The position numbers were made by a program, and so were the translations under genes. Of a stretch of DNA of 64,000 nucleotides, positions 27,583-37,200 are shown in pieces. Position 1 is the first letter of the stretch. Every line of letters begins with the position of its first letter. This DNA comes from Flavobacterium resistens (GTDB lineage: Bacteria; Bacteroidota; Bacteroidia; Flavobacteriales; Flavobacteriaceae), in assembly GCF_900182645.1 (NCBI RefSeq), contig NZ_FXTA01000001.1:1116001-1180000 (forward strand). Reading direction: 5' to 3'. Under the pieces are notes generated by a model that worked only from the letters and a program-made list of their open reading frames with translations, ran no database searches and was not told the DNA's origin.

Positions 27583-27720
27583 ACATTAAAAAATAATAGC
27601 CGAATTAACAAAAACACTTAAAATAATTCAAATTTTAACCTATATCGGTTTCGTAAATGAGAATATAGCATATAAATCGGAAAATAGAGTTGTACTAAAA
27701 AAGCAACTACTGAACTAATT
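27583..27720 (+). promoter_or_regulatory. Upstream element, copy 1
   Basis: The core ATTTTAACCTATATCGGTTT, then CGTAAATGAGAATATAGCA, is conserved. Further on, TAGAGTTG (one mismatch to TAnnTTTG) occurs at the same place in copies 1-3 and is the likely -7 element. AACC-N6-GGTT in the core is an inverted repeat. Confidence 0.65.
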
Positions 27721-27762
27721 TTACATCAGAAAAATGAACTAAAAATTTAAACATACAGAAAT

Positions 27763-28164
27763 ATGAAAACGATTTTAAAATTAAGTTTAGTAGTTGCAGT
27801 ATTATTATCAGGATTCAATACATATGCAATTGATGGTGATGGAGAATTTGGTCTTCACGTATTAAAAGGAAATGGAAAGCTTATCACGTTTGCTTTAAAC
27901 CAAACTAAAAAAGCAAACTTGTCAATATATGATAAAGAAGGTTCTTTATTATATTCTGAAAACGCATCTGGAAAAGATGGTATCTTAAGAACTTTCAGTT
28001 TAGAAGAATTTCCAGCTGGAACTTATTATTTAGAAGTTGAAGACAGCACTAAAAAAGTAAGACACGAAATTACAATTACTGATGATGCTACAGTTTTATC
28101 ATCAAAAGCAATTTCATCTGTTTACAAAGATGCTGCAAAAAATACTAGCGTAGCAGTACGCTAA
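27763..28164 (+). CDS. Small secreted protein with T9SS-CTD-like fold, paralogue 1
   Basis: This 133-residue protein has a signal peptide (LKLSLVVAVLLSGFNTYA). The ~90-residue mature body (LITFALNQTKKANLSIYDKEG, FSLEEFPAGTYYLEVEDSTKKVRHEITI) has the strand pattern of type IX secretion C-terminal domains ('isIyd-x-x-G-x-l ... l-x-x-x-p-a-G-t-Y-x-l-x-v'), here as a stand-alone domain without cargo. The C-terminus ends SVAVR. It is the first of four tandem paralogues, and the first three have the same upstream element and stop-codon hairpin. Function is unknown; a surface or structural role is a guess. Confidence 0.8.
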   Translation: MKTILKLSLVVAVLLSGFNTYAIDGDGEFGLHVLKGNGKLITFALNQTKKANLSIYDKEGSLLYSENASGKDGILRTFSLEEFPAGTYYLEVEDSTKKVRHEITITDDATVLSSKAISSVYKDAAKNTSVAVR

Positions 28165-28273
28165 AAAAGTTATACTCGAATACAGTATAAAAATGAGGTT
28201 AGATAGTTAGTAAAGTTTAAAAACCGTCAGGTTTTAGAAACAGCTCTTTGTGGTTATTGAGCTGTTTTTTTTT
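28146..28273 (+). terminator. Structured 3' end of paralogue 1: stop-codon hairpin, UTR hairpins, terminator
   Basis: TAGCGTA-GCAG-TACGCTA (28146-28163) is a hairpin containing most of the stop codon. It is followed by TTATACT/AGTATAA and AAAACC-GTCA-GGTTTT, then AAACAGCTC/GAGCTGTTT with a T run (28238-28273). Confidence 0.75.
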
Positions 28274-28298
28274 GCTTTTTATTTAATTGCAGATTTTC

Positions 28299-28399
28299 TT
28301 AACCGCAAAGTTCGCAAAGGTTTTACGCAAAGTTCGCAAGGTTTTATTTTAAAGCTTCGCGAACTTTGCGTTTTTTCTTTGCGCTCTTTGCGGTTAAAT
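28299..28399. repeat. Dispersed inverted repeat, CGCAAAGTTCGCAAAG family, copy 1
   Basis: AACCGCAAAGTTCGCAAAG and a second partial copy face CGAACTTTGCG and CTTTGCGGTTAA. Further copies lie at 47714-47845 and 48728-48792. Confidence 0.8.
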
Positions 28400-28444
28400 T
28401 GAACATCCTTTTTGTAAATAAATCGTAAAGCCAAAATCACCAAA

Positions 28445-28610
28445 ACTTTAAAAAATAATTACCCAATTAACAAAATCATTAAATTAAATTCAAAATTTAA
28501 CCTATAACGGTTTCGTAAATGAGAATATAACACATAAATCAGCAAATAGAGTTGTGTACAAATCATTATAACGTAAGTAATTTAGCATCAGAGAATTAGA
28601 TCTATTAATT
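28445..28610 (+). promoter_or_regulatory. Upstream element, copy 2
   Basis: It carries the same core (AATTTAACCTATAACGGTTT, then CGTAAATGAGAATATAACA), the TAGAGTTG -7-like block and the more distal GCATCAGAGAATTAGA, which it shares with copy 3. Confidence 0.65.
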
Positions 28611-28625
28611 TAAAAAACTAATGCT

Positions 28626-29027
28626 ATGAAAAATTTAAAATTAAGTTTAGTAGGTGCAGTGCTTTTCACAGGATTTAGCGCTTTTGCAATTGGCGGGAAT
28701 GAAGATTTTAATCTTCATGTATTAAAAACAAATGGTAAATTGATCACGTTTGCACTTAATCAAGTTAAAAAAGCAAATGTTTCAATTTATGACAAGGATG
28801 GATCACTTATTTATTCTGAATATGCTTCAGGTAAAGAAGGAATTTTAAGAACTTTTAATTTAGAAGAATTCCCAGAAGGAACTTACTATTTAGAAGTGGA
28901 AGACAATGTGAAAAAAGTGAGACACGAAATCATTATTACTGACGACGCATCAGTTTTATCAAGAAAAGCGGTTTCATCTGTTTACAAAGCAGGATTTGCT
29001 AAAGATTCTAGCGTAGCGGTACGCTAA
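28626..29027 (+). CDS. Small secreted protein with T9SS-CTD-like fold, paralogue 2
   Basis: This 133-residue protein is closely related to paralogue 1 (LITFALNQVKKANVSIYDKDG, FNLEEFPEGTYYLEVED). The signal peptide is LKLSLVGAVLFTGFSAFA. The C-terminus is KDSSVAVR with the same nucleotide hairpin at the stop codon. An ATG 5 bp upstream is out of frame, so the start at 28626 stands. It has its own promoter element and terminator, so the array is made of separate monocistronic units. Function is unknown. Confidence 0.8.
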   Translation: MKNLKLSLVGAVLFTGFSAFAIGGNEDFNLHVLKTNGKLITFALNQVKKANVSIYDKDGSLIYSEYASGKEGILRTFNLEEFPEGTYYLEVEDNVKKVRHEIIITDDASVLSRKAVSSVYKAGFAKDSSVAVR

Positions 29028-29129
29028 GCCTATACTTATATATAGGTATAAAAAAAAATTGGGAATAATATCAGGCTAAAATTTAGCTAAATGAAAGCGG
29101 CTCTACATATAATTGGGCTGCTTTTTTTA
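29009..29129 (+). terminator. Structured 3' end of paralogue 2
   Basis: The stop-codon hairpin TAGCGTA-GCGG-TACGCTA (29009-29026) is followed by CCTATA-CTTATA-TATAGG. A terminator, AGCGGCTC/GGGCTGCT with two G-U pairs and a T run, lies at 29096-29129. Confidence 0.7.
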
Positions 29130-29217
29130 TGCTATTATATTCTGAACCAAGCAATTCTGTTTTTATTAAAATTATCTCTTTTAATTAAGAAATCGTTATT
29201 TTAGGATTAAGAAAAAC

Positions 29218-29393
29218 ATTGAAAAATAGTAGGCTATTTGGCAAAAACAGTAAATATAATTCAAATTTTAACCTATAACGGTTTCGTAAATGAGAATATA
29301 GCATAGAAATTGGCAAATAGAGTTGTGCTGAATTAACTATTGAGAAAGTAATTTTACATCAGAGAATTAGAACTATTAATTTAATAACTAAGA
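29218..29393 (+). promoter_or_regulatory. Upstream element, copy 3
   Basis: The core at 29263-29300 is identical to copy 2 except at the edges. It is followed by the TAGAGTTG block and the distal TTTTACATCAGAGAATTAGA. Confidence 0.65.
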
Positions 29394-29395
29394 TT

Positions 29396-29803
29396 ATGAA
29401 AAAGATTTTAAAATTAAGTTTAGTATGTGCAGTGCTTTTCGCAACAAGTAATGCTTTTGCAATTGACGGGAATGACAATTTGAATGTTCACGTTTTAAAA
29501 GGAAATGGAAAACTGATCACGTTTGCTCTAAATCAGGTAAAAAAAGCTAATCTGGCTATTTACGACAAAAATGGAGAATTGATTTATTCTGAAAATGCTT
29601 CGGGCAAAGACGGAATCTTGAGAACGTTTAGCTTAGAAGAGTTTCCAGAAGGAACTTATTATTTAGAAGTTGAAGACAGTACAAAAAAAGTAAGACACGA
29701 AATTACAATTACTGATGAAGCTTCGGTTTTATCTACAAAAGCAGTTTCGTCAGTTTATAAAGCAGGTTATACTGCTAAAAATACTAGCGTAGCAGTACGC
29801 TAA
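29396..29803 (+). CDS. Small secreted protein with T9SS-CTD-like fold, paralogue 3
   Basis: This 135-residue protein has signal peptide LKLSLVCAVLFATSNAFA and a mature part nearly identical to paralogues 1 and 2 (LITFALNQVKKANLAIYDKNG, FSLEEFPEGTYYLEVEDSTKK). It ends KNTSVAVR with the conserved stop-codon hairpin. Synonymous positions vary widely among the three copies inside the gene, while the last six codons hardly change. It is monocistronic, with copy 3 of the upstream element before it and a terminator after it. Function is unknown. Confidence 0.8.
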   Translation: MKKILKLSLVCAVLFATSNAFAIDGNDNLNVHVLKGNGKLITFALNQVKKANLAIYDKNGELIYSENASGKDGILRTFSLEEFPEGTYYLEVEDSTKKVRHEITITDEASVLSTKAVSSVYKAGYTAKNTSVAVR

Positions 29804-29900
29804 AAAAATTATACTTCTCATAAGAGTATAAGGTTAGATAGTTAGTAAAAACGTGATTGTTTTACAAACAGCTCTTTGTGGTTATTGAGCTGTTTTTTTT
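29785..29900 (+). terminator. Structured 3' end of paralogue 3
   Basis: The hairpin TAGCGTA-GCAG-TACGCTA (29785-29802) is followed by TTATACT/AGTATAA and AAAAC/GTTTT with loops unlike those of paralogue 1. AACAGCTC/GAGCTGTT with a T run ends near 29900. The remaining ~180 bp to the next promoter hold no gene. Confidence 0.75.
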
Positions 29901-30097
29901 TGCTTTAAACTGAACTTAATTTTATAATTTTTCCGATTTAGGAAAGTAATTCCTAATAATTTTAAAAGTCTGATTTCTACACTTTTAAAAAAAATCATCA
30001 AAAAAAATCCAAAAAAGGCATTTTTTCGTATATACTGTAGGAAAATTATAGAAACATCTTTAATTCAGCAACTTAACCGTTTGAAAACGGCTATTTT

Positions 30098-30129
30098 TTG
30101 CATAAAATTAAATTTCTTTTGTAGTTTTG
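30098..30129 (+). promoter_or_regulatory. Promoter of paralogue 4
   Basis: TTG at 30098-30100, a 21-bp spacer and TAGTTTTG at 30122-30129. Just upstream, CCGTTT-GA-AAACGG (30077-30090) is a perfect palindrome and a candidate operator. Confidence 0.65.
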
Positions 30130-30177
30130 CTACGCCACTATTTAGTATTAATCTTTAAAAAAGTAATTTAAAAAAAC

Positions 30178-30564
30178 ATGACAAAATTTACCAGAATGGG
30201 CTTAATCGCCGCCTTTTTATTTACCTCGATTTTTACCTACGCATTTAATGGAAAAGGAGACTATATTTTGAATATAGTTACCGGAAACGGAAAAGTAGTA
30301 AGCTTTACTTTAGACACCGTTGAAAATTCTTCTTTTTCTATTTATGATGAAAACCATAATTTAGTTTACACAGGTGAATCTGCTGCAAACAAATTAGAGG
30401 TTTCAAAAACAATAAGTTTAGAAGCTCATCCAGCCGGAACTTATGTGCTAGAAGTAACTGAAAATGGCAAAATTGCAAAACACGAAATTAAAGTTGTAGC
30501 CAAAAAAGTGAAGGCCGTAAAGTTAGACGAAACAGTGAATCAAAGTCCTTCTTTCCGTCGCTAA
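30178..30564 (+). CDS. Small secreted protein with T9SS-CTD-like fold, divergent paralogue 4
   Basis: This 128-residue protein has signal peptide GLIAAFLFTSIFTYA. The body follows the same plan (VVSFTLDTVENSSFSIYDENHN, ISLEAHPAGTYVLEVTENGKIAKHEIKV) but has diverged strongly, has a Lys-rich tail and ends PSFRR instead of SVAVR. It lacks the shared upstream element and the stop-codon hairpin and uses an ordinary promoter, so it is the outlier of the array. Function is unknown. Confidence 0.75.
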   Translation: MTKFTRMGLIAAFLFTSIFTYAFNGKGDYILNIVTGNGKVVSFTLDTVENSSFSIYDENHNLVYTGESAANKLEVSKTISLEAHPAGTYVLEVTENGKIAKHEIKVVAKKVKAVKLDETVNQSPSFRR

Positions 30565-30589
30565 CCCCTTTTTGTCCCCAACAAAATCA

Positions 30590-30620
30590 AAAGCAGCTCG
30601 TTCCAGGAGCTGCTTTTTTT
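30590..30620 (+). terminator. Terminator of paralogue 4
   Basis: AAGCAGCTC and GAGCTGCTT pair around a short loop and are followed by a T run. It overlaps the stop of the convergent gene. Confidence 0.85.
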
Positions 30621-31065
30621 ATTTTTCTATTTCTCTAATGCTCTTGCCTATTTTTACCAAATTCCAAAATAAATCTGGATCTGATGGCATTATGATTTTT
30701 TGAGTTTCTTTATAAATAGAAGAACGTTCAAAGGCATTTATATAATCTAACAAATCGATTAGTTTGAAACTTAACTTGTATTCTAATCGCAATTCATTAC
30801 TTTCTGCATAACAAACATTTCCGTTTTCTATTTCATCTGAAAAAAGCAAGTTTAAAGATTTTGAAATTGTCATGACCGTTTCGGTATTGATCACTATTTC
30901 ATTATCCGATGCTTTCTGAAAAAGAGTTTTAAGCGTAAAATGACTCTTTCCGTCCAAAGAAATTTTTGAAATGAGATATTCCAAATGAACAGAATCAAAA
31001 TCTTTTATTGAATCATTTTCCAGATTCCGATTATGTATTGTATCCAAATAATGCTGAATTGTCAT
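30619..31065 (-). CDS. Hypothetical protein
   Basis: This soluble, mostly helical protein has 148 residues from the ATG at 31065 (MTIQHYLDTIHNRNLEND). Adjacent ATGs at 31068 and 31089 would only add a short hydrophobic tail. No signal peptide, membrane segment or motif is recognised. It converges on paralogue 4, and no operon partner is present. I cannot assign a function. Confidence 0.5.
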   Translation of the reverse strand: MTIQHYLDTIHNRNLENDSIKDFDSVHLEYLISKISLDGKSHFTLKTLFQKASDNEIVINTETVMTISKSLNLLFSDEIENGNVCYAESNELRLEYKLSFKLIDLLDYINAFERSSIYKETQKIIMPSDPDLFWNLVKIGKSIREIEK

Positions 31066-31207
31066 CATAATTATCAATTTGATAATCATAAAGTTAGTCG
31101 ATATATTTTAGATACACTTAAAATTAAGTATAAACGTTTATAGCGCAAAAAAATTCTATAGTCAAAAACATAAATTATTTCTTACTTCCGTCATAAAAAA
31201 TCGACAA

Positions 31208-31336
31208 ATGGGAAAAAAAATCGGCTCAATTACAAGCTATATTGCTGATTTAGATATATTTGCAAAACGAATTGAGAATACACAAATGAAAATATTGCTG
31301 ATGAAAATGACTACCAAAACCAATCTTTTAAACTAA
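31208..31336 (+). CDS. Possible 42-residue small protein upstream of the TPR gene
   Basis: An ATG at 31208 opens a 42-codon frame (MGKKIGSITSYIADLDIFAKR...) that ends 5 bp before the start of the next gene, which is the spacing expected of a leader or coupled small gene. It is basic, with an amphipathic helical look. Coding status rests only on position and composition. Nothing else is seen in 31090-31341. Confidence 0.3.
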   Translation: MGKKIGSITSYIADLDIFAKRIENTQMKILLMKMTTKTNLLN

Positions 31337-31341
31337 TACTT

Positions 31342-31725
31342 ATGCAACAGAAACTTATTGTTTTAGTAGTATTGATTGTTTTTTCATTTCGTGCCGCTGC
31401 TCAAAATGAAGCCGTATATATAACCGACAAAGTAAGCGACAAATATGCTTATGTTGATGTCATAAAAACCTACGAAAAAATCGCTGCAAAGGGCTACAAA
31501 TCTGTAGACTTATTCCAGAAATTGGGAGATTCCTCCTATCAACATGATAAACTAGAAAAGGCCGCCGATTGGTATGATAAATTATTTGCCATGACCTCTG
31601 ACTTAGAACCTGTTTATTATTATCGCTACGCAGAATCGCTAAGATTTATTTGCCAAAACGAAAAAGCCGATGCTATTATTGAAAAGCTGAAGCGAAAATC
31701 TAAAGTTATCAAAAAGAAAGTTTAG
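31342..31725 (+). CDS. Exported stand-alone TPR protein, resembling the N-terminus of PorE-type OmpA proteins
   Basis: This 127-residue protein has signal peptide LIVLVVLIVFSFRAAAQ. The body is TPR-like (YVDVIKTYEKIAAKGYKSVDLFQKLGDSSY, then KAADWYDKLFAMTSDLEPVYYYRYAESLR, NEKADAIIEKLK). This matches the first ~120 residues of the large flavobacterial OmpA-family proteins that follow PorP/SprF genes, where a PD40 propeller and an OmpA domain come next. Here the chain stops with a Lys-rich end, so it is either a shortened copy or an independent small family. A terminator follows. Confidence 0.65.
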   Translation: MQQKLIVLVVLIVFSFRAAAQNEAVYITDKVSDKYAYVDVIKTYEKIAAKGYKSVDLFQKLGDSSYQHDKLEKAADWYDKLFAMTSDLEPVYYYRYAESLRFICQNEKADAIIEKLKRKSKVIKKKV

Positions 31726-31751
31726 GCATTATCCTAATTTTCAGAAAACAT

Positions 31752-31783
31752 AAAAAAGCCTCTCAGCAATGAGAGGTTTTTTA
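31752..31783. terminator. Bidirectional terminator
   Basis: AAAAAGCCTCTC and GAGAGGTTTTTT pair around AGCAAT between convergent genes. Confidence 0.82.
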
Positions 31784-31784
31784 T

Positions 31785-32987
31785 TTAATTTGTTTCCTTA
31801 ATAATTTTATACAATTCCTGACAATAGGCAAACTTGTCATTTTCTTGGTTTCTTTTATATTCCTGTCCCGTTTCATAAACCATAATCTGAAACCAATTTA
31901 ATATTCTAAACGCCATATTCTTCGCTAAAAGATTTTTGTCATCTGATTTCATAATACTCAAATCCTCAATTTCAGATTTCCAAAACTTTAAATTAGAAGT
32001 ACTTTTTGCCCATTTTAATTCCTGATCAAAGCGAAGCGAAAGTTTATCCATTATTTTATTTTCCAAAACTTTTATCTCTTTCATTTTGGTTATTTCATCT
32101 TTATACTCTTTGGATTTTTTGATTTCGGCAATCTCGGCTCTTAGAAAATTATCTTCATTGGTATTAAAAGAAGTGATCCCTTTTTCATAGGCATTTACAG
32201 AAAGTACCATTTCTTTATTCGTCTTTAGACTATCGGCTATTCGTAAATTGGCATCATAAATTCTTTTAATAATCGAATCGTTCTTCGGTCTTATATTTTT
32301 TCTATACGCCTGAATTTCCAACCAGTCAAATGCGCGAAGCATTTCAGATGGTTTAGGCCAAGCGTGCCCCACATGAGCAACAAAAAGTGTATTTACAATC
32401 TTTGTTTTATCGAGCCATTCTCTATTTTCAATCATTTCCTGATAATTCATATCACGATCTCCAACCATACCAACATAGGAGAAATTATTTGACGGAGTTA
32501 TAAACTTATCCATGCCATTAAAAGAAGCGCCACAAGCAATAACGCCCTGAAAAGCACCTGTAGAAATCCCAAAAAGACTAGCTAATCTTGCGCCTCCCGA
32601 AAAACCTGATATATAAAGTTGTGAAGCATCAATAGCATATGTTTGCAAAACATCGTCAAATAATCTATTGGCAATGGTAATATTATTTTGGACTAATCCA
32701 TTTTTCAAGGTATTTGAACAAACCAAAATATAATTATACGTTTCTGCAGCCAGAATAAAGGGTTCTATTCCTTTTTTGCCTCTTGCAGCCGGATCAAAAA
32801 TAAAAACCAATGCCATTGGCGTTTTACAATCATATTTTTTAGGGAAATATATGGCATACGATTCTGTTGGAGCTGTTGCGATTTTCACCGAATCGATAAT
32901 AACTCCTGTTTTTAATAATTGCTTGTTTTGGCTATATCCAAAAATCGTAACAAAAAGAAAAAGAATATAATAGATAGTGTTTTTCAT
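31785..32987 (-). CDS. Exported alpha/beta hydrolase with helical C-terminal region
   Basis: This 400-residue protein has a signal peptide ending FGYSQ. Residues ~45-230 form a hydrolase fold: MALVFIFDPAARGKKG, the nucleophile elbow LYISGFSGGARLAS, then the sheet strand with GMVGDRDMNY (acid) and the His in VAHVGHAWPKPSEMLRAFDW. This is the arrangement of PHB-depolymerase/feruloyl-esterase-like enzymes. Residues ~240-400 are helical and charged, without known domain. It likely hydrolyses esters in the periplasm; the substrate is unknown. It is not in an evident operon. Confidence 0.75.
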   Translation of the reverse strand: MKNTIYYILFLFVTIFGYSQNKQLLKTGVIIDSVKIATAPTESYAIYFPKKYDCKTPMALVFIFDPAARGKKGIEPFILAAETYNYILVCSNTLKNGLVQNNITIANRLFDDVLQTYAIDASQLYISGFSGGARLASLFGISTGAFQGVIACGASFNGMDKFITPSNNFSYVGMVGDRDMNYQEMIENREWLDKTKIVNTLFVAHVGHAWPKPSEMLRAFDWLEIQAYRKNIRPKNDSIIKRIYDANLRIADSLKTNKEMVLSVNAYEKGITSFNTNEDNFLRAEIAEIKKSKEYKDEITKMKEIKVLENKIMDKLSLRFDQELKWAKSTSNLKFWKSEIEDLSIMKSDDKNLLAKNMAFRILNWFQIMVYETGQEYKRNQENDKFAYCQELYKIIKETN

Positions 32988-32998
32988 GAGACTAAAAT

Positions 32999-33031
32999 TA
33001 AAAAAACCTTTCGTTTCTGAAAGGTTTTCTT
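32999..33031 (-). terminator. Terminator of the 33133 lipoprotein gene
   Basis: On the minus strand AAAACCTTTC and GAAAGGTTTT form the stem, followed by a T run. Confidence 0.75.
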
Positions 33032-33054
33032 AATACTAAAATTCATTTGCTGAC

Positions 33055-33107
33055 GCGAGCGTCTCGCTCGTGTATTACTTTGCGTTCATGAGCGAGAAGC
33101 TCGCGCT
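33055..33107. repeat. Inverted repeat of the GCGAGCGTCTCGCTCG type
   Basis: GCGAGCGTCTCGCTCGTG (33055-33072) faces CATGAGCGAGAAGCTCGCGC (33088-33107). It is GC-rich against the background, as is usual for dispersed intergenic elements. Confidence 0.75.
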
Positions 33108-33132
33108 AGCAGGGGCTTTTTCTTTAAAAAAA

Positions 33133-33627
33133 CTATTTTAAGTTATTGAGTTCTTTCTGCATTTGATCATGTGACCAGCCAGTAGCACAATCAAACATTG
33201 GTCTGTCATCCATAGCTAAGTAAAAATCAATTATTATTTCTTTCCTATTATAGATATTGATAATATCCGTATCAACCGGCCGATAAGGATAAATAATAGC
33301 TTCCATATAAAAAGAGTTATCTTTCAGGTCTCTGGTTTTAAATGAGTATTCTCCTTCGGATGTCGTTTGAAATTTAAAACAACCTTCGATCACTGTTGCA
33401 TTACTTAATGGTTTCCCTGTTTTTACATCAAAAACATGCCCGCGAATAGTCACTACATCAAAAACTTGTCCTCCAAGAGTAAGAGTCTGGTTTTCACTTT
33501 TTGATTTATACTTACCTAACGTTACTGTATATCTCCCTTTGTTATTAGTTGGTAATTTTTTTTTAAAGGAGGAACATCCTTCTAAAATAAACAAGCAAGT
33601 AAGTATTATTAATTTATATTTTTTCAT
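33133..33627 (-). CDS. Lipoprotein with carboxypeptidase-regulatory-like domain
   Basis: This 164-residue lipoprotein has signal LIILTCLFILEGC. The central part has the beta-sandwich pattern VVTIRGHVFDVKTGKPLSNATV..TSEGEYSF typical of CarboxypepD_reg-like domains, which serve as adhesion or extension modules in Bacteroidota envelope proteins. No catalytic residues are visible. The tail ends in a helical GWSHDQMQKELNNLK. Neighbours are unrelated, so the role is open. Confidence 0.7.
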   Translation of the reverse strand: MKKYKLIILTCLFILEGCSSFKKKLPTNNKGRYTVTLGKYKSKSENQTLTLGGQVFDVVTIRGHVFDVKTGKPLSNATVIEGCFKFQTTSEGEYSFKTRDLKDNSFYMEAIIYPYRPVDTDIINIYNRKEIIIDFYLAMDDRPMFDCATGWSHDQMQKELNNLK

Positions 33628-33693
33628 AACGATAATATTTATCAGTAATTTAATAATAAATTATAAATATTCATTATTCTTTAATGAAGATAA

Positions 33694-34074
33694 TTAACAA
33701 CCTGTTTTTTTTCCTTTTTGAGGCTTTTTATTCCCTAAGAAATCTTCACCACTTAATTCGATACCTAATGTGCTTGATATTCTTCTTTGATCTGTTAAAG
33801 ATAACTTTTTAAACGCCTCTGTATTTTCAAGACCACCCCAAGCCATATCTTCATAGAATTGTTTATTTAAATTATATCCTTTACTTATCCCATAACTTTC
33901 TAAAGCATTAGCAATTGATTGCCTAAGACTTTGTGCAATTTCATCATGATGAGTCGAATTCCATAATTTTGCATCTAGATACTTATCAAATAACACCGGA
34001 TCTTCAGCTTGAAAACCTGGTTCATTACGAATATAAAAAGTTATTAAATAAGCGTGTATAGCTTCAAAAACCAA
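33694..34074 (-). pseudogene. Probable remnant of a SprT-like metallopeptidase-type protein
   Basis: The frame opens at a TTG with an in-frame TAG 12 bp upstream and no ATG nearby. Its first residues, VFEAIHAYLITFYI, look like the zinc helix HEAIHAYL of SprT-like or toxin-type peptidases, with the first His replaced by Phe. The following ~115 residues (the ALESYGISKGYNLNKQFYEDMAWGGLENTEAF part and a final KTGC) look like the C-terminal end of such proteins. The N-terminal part is absent. The family parallel is from memory. The 34075-34200 stretch behind it is AT-rich and shows no gene. Confidence 0.4.
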
Positions 34075-34200
34075 ATTTTGACTCTAAAAATCAAATCCTT
34101 AACATTGTAAGGCTAAAAAATATCAAAATAAGATATTTTTTAATAGTAAATTATTTATAATTTAAAAGTAGTATAAAAGCATCTTTCAGAAAATTAGACA

Positions 34201-34232
34201 AAAAAAACCTCCCAAAATCTGAGAGGTTTCCT
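34201..34232 (-). terminator. Terminator of icmF
   Basis: On the minus strand AAACCTCTC and GGGAGGTTT pair around a short loop and are followed by a T run. Confidence 0.8.
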
Positions 34233-34255
34233 TAAATCTATAAAAATAAAAAAAA

Positions 34256-37200
34256 CTACATATTCCTTCTATACTGTCCACCAACCTCAAACAACGCCGA
34301 AGTAATCTGCCCTAAAGAACAAACCTTTGTAGCTTCCATTAAATGGTCGAATAAGTTTTCGTTTTTAATAGCGGCTTGTTGTAACGTATTTAAATGTTCG
34401 TTTACTTTTGCTTCGTGGAAATTATGAAGATTATCCAACATCGTAATTTGATATTGTTTTTCTTCTTCTGTTGCACGTATAACCTCAGCCGGAATTACAG
34501 TTGGCGAACCTTTTGAACTCAAGAAAGTATTTACACCCACAATTGGGAAATCGCCATTATGTTTTAAAGTTTCGTAATACAAACTTTCTTCCTGAATTTT
34601 AGAACGTTGGTACATTGTTTCCATTGCACCAAGAACTCCTCCTCTTTCTGTAATTCTATCGAATTCTTGAAGAACTGCAGCTTCAACTAAATCGGTTAAT
34701 TCTTCGATGATGAATGAACCTTGAATTGGGTTTTCGTTTTTCGCTAAACCTAATTCTTTATTAATAATCAGCTGAATTGCCATTGCACGACGTACAGATT
34801 CTTCTGTTGGCGTTGTAATCGCTTCATCGTAAGCATTTGTGTGCAATGAATTACAGTTATCATAAATAGCATACAATGCTTGTAAAGTCGTTCTGATATC
34901 GTTGAAATCAATTTCTTGCGCGTGTAATGAACGTCCCGAAGTTTGAATATGATATTTCAACATTTGTGCTCTTTCGTTGGCTCCATATTTGTTTTTCATG
35001 GCTTTTGCCCAAATTTTACGCGCCACACGACCAATTACTGAATATTCTGGGTCTACTCCGTTCGAGAAGAAAAACGATAAATTTGGTCCAAAGTCGTTAA
35101 TGTTCATGCCTCGGCTCAAATAATATTCCACGTAAGTGAAACCATTTGAAAGCGTAAATGCCAATTGCGTAATTGGGTTCGCTCCCGCCTCAGCAATATG
35201 ATATCCTGAAATCGAAACCGAATAGAAATTACGAACGTTTTTAGTAATAAAATATTCCTGAACGTCACCCATTAATCGCAAAGCAAATTCCGTTGAGAAA
35301 ATACAAGTATTTTGTGCCTGATCTTCTTTTAAAATATCAGCCTGAACCGTTCCACGAACTTGTGATAATGTTTTGATTTTTATTTCATTATAAAATTCTA
35401 AAGGCAAAACTTCATCGCCCGTAACGCCTAAAAGCATTAATCCTAAACCGTTGTTTCCTGCTGGCAAATCGCCTTGGTATTTCGGTCTTTCGATTCCTTT
35501 TTCTTTGTATAGTTTATTGATTTTTGCTTCAACTTCTTTTTCTAAATCATTTGCTTTAATGTAAATCTCACATTGCTGATCGATTGCCGCATTCATAAAG
35601 AAACCTAAAAGCATCGGCGCAGGTCCATTAATCGTCATACTTACCGAAGTCAATGCATGAACCAAATCAAAACCTGAATACAGTTTTTTAGCATCATCTA
35701 AACAGCAAATTGAAACTCCCGCATTTCCGATTTTTCCATAAATGTCCGGACGCAAATCTGGATCGTTTCCGTATAAAGTTACACTGTCAAAAGCAGTCGA
35801 AAGACGTTTTGCAGGCATTCCCGCGCTTACATAATGAAAACGTTTGTTGGTTCTTTCTGGTCCGCCCTCGCCCGCAAACATTCTTGACGGATCTTCACCT
35901 TCACGTTTAAACGGATATAATCCTGAAGCAAAAGGAAATTCTCCAGGAACGTTTTCCTGTAAATTCCAACGCAAAATATCACCCCAACCTTCATATTTAG
36001 GCAAAGCAATTTTTGGGATTTGTAAATGTGATAAACTTTCAGAATGCGTTGCAATCTTGATTTCTTTATCACGAACTTTAAACGAGTAAACTGGATTTTT
36101 GTATTTGGCTACTTTTTCATCCCAATTCAGGATAATTTCCCAATTGTACGGATCTAAATCCATTTTTACTTTATCAAATTGATTTAGTAAAAGATTTAAA
36201 AAGATTCTGTTTTCGTCGTGTTCTTCAATTCCACTTGGCAAAACTGTAGCATCATCGATTCCTGCTTTATTAATTTGAGGAACTTTTCCAGAAACCGATT
36301 CAATGGTTTTGAAAATTCCGTATAATTTCTGCGCTACTTTTTGTTGTGAAAGCGCTGTTTCATCATAACTTCTGTTATTCTCTGCAATTTCAGATAAATA
36401 ACGTGTTCTGTGTGGCGGAATCACGAAGATTTTCTCGCTCATTTCTTTTGTGATTTCAAAAGTCGATTTCAAATCTGAAGCCCTTTTTTCAACCACTTTA
36501 TCCATAATCGCTTTGTAAAGCGTGTTCATTCCCGGATCGTTAAACTGCGAAGCAATTGTTCCGAAAACTGGCATTTCATCAGGATTTTTATCCCAAAGAT
36601 TATGGTTTCTTTGATATTGTTTTTTCACATCGCGCAAAGCATCAAGCGCGCCTCTTTTATCAAATTTATTTAAAGCTACTAAATCAGCAAAATCAAGCAT
36701 GTCGATTTTTTCCAATTGTGTTGCCGCTCCAAATTCTGGTGTCATTACATATAAGGATACATCAGAATGATCCATAATTTCTGTATCAGACTGTCCAATT
36801 CCAGAAGTTTCTAAAATAATCAAATCGTATTTTGCTGCTTTTAAAACCTGAATCGCTTCGGCTACATATTTAGATAAAGCCAAATTCGACTGACGTGTCG
36901 CCAGCGAACGCATATATACGCGAGGATTATTAATAGCATTCATACGAATTCTGTCTCCTAAAAGTGCTCCTCCGGTTTTTCTCTTAGAAGGATCGACAGA
37001 AATCAATCCGATTGTTTTTTCTGGGAAATCAATTAAAAATCGGCGAACTAATTCATCTACCAAAGAAGATTTTCCTGCTCCACCCGTTCCTGTAATTCCT
37101 AAAACCGGAATTTTAGAACTAGTATTGCTTTCGTGAATTTTATCGAAAACTGGTTTTGCAATTTCAGGGAAATTTTCTGCAGCCGAAATTAAACGTGCAA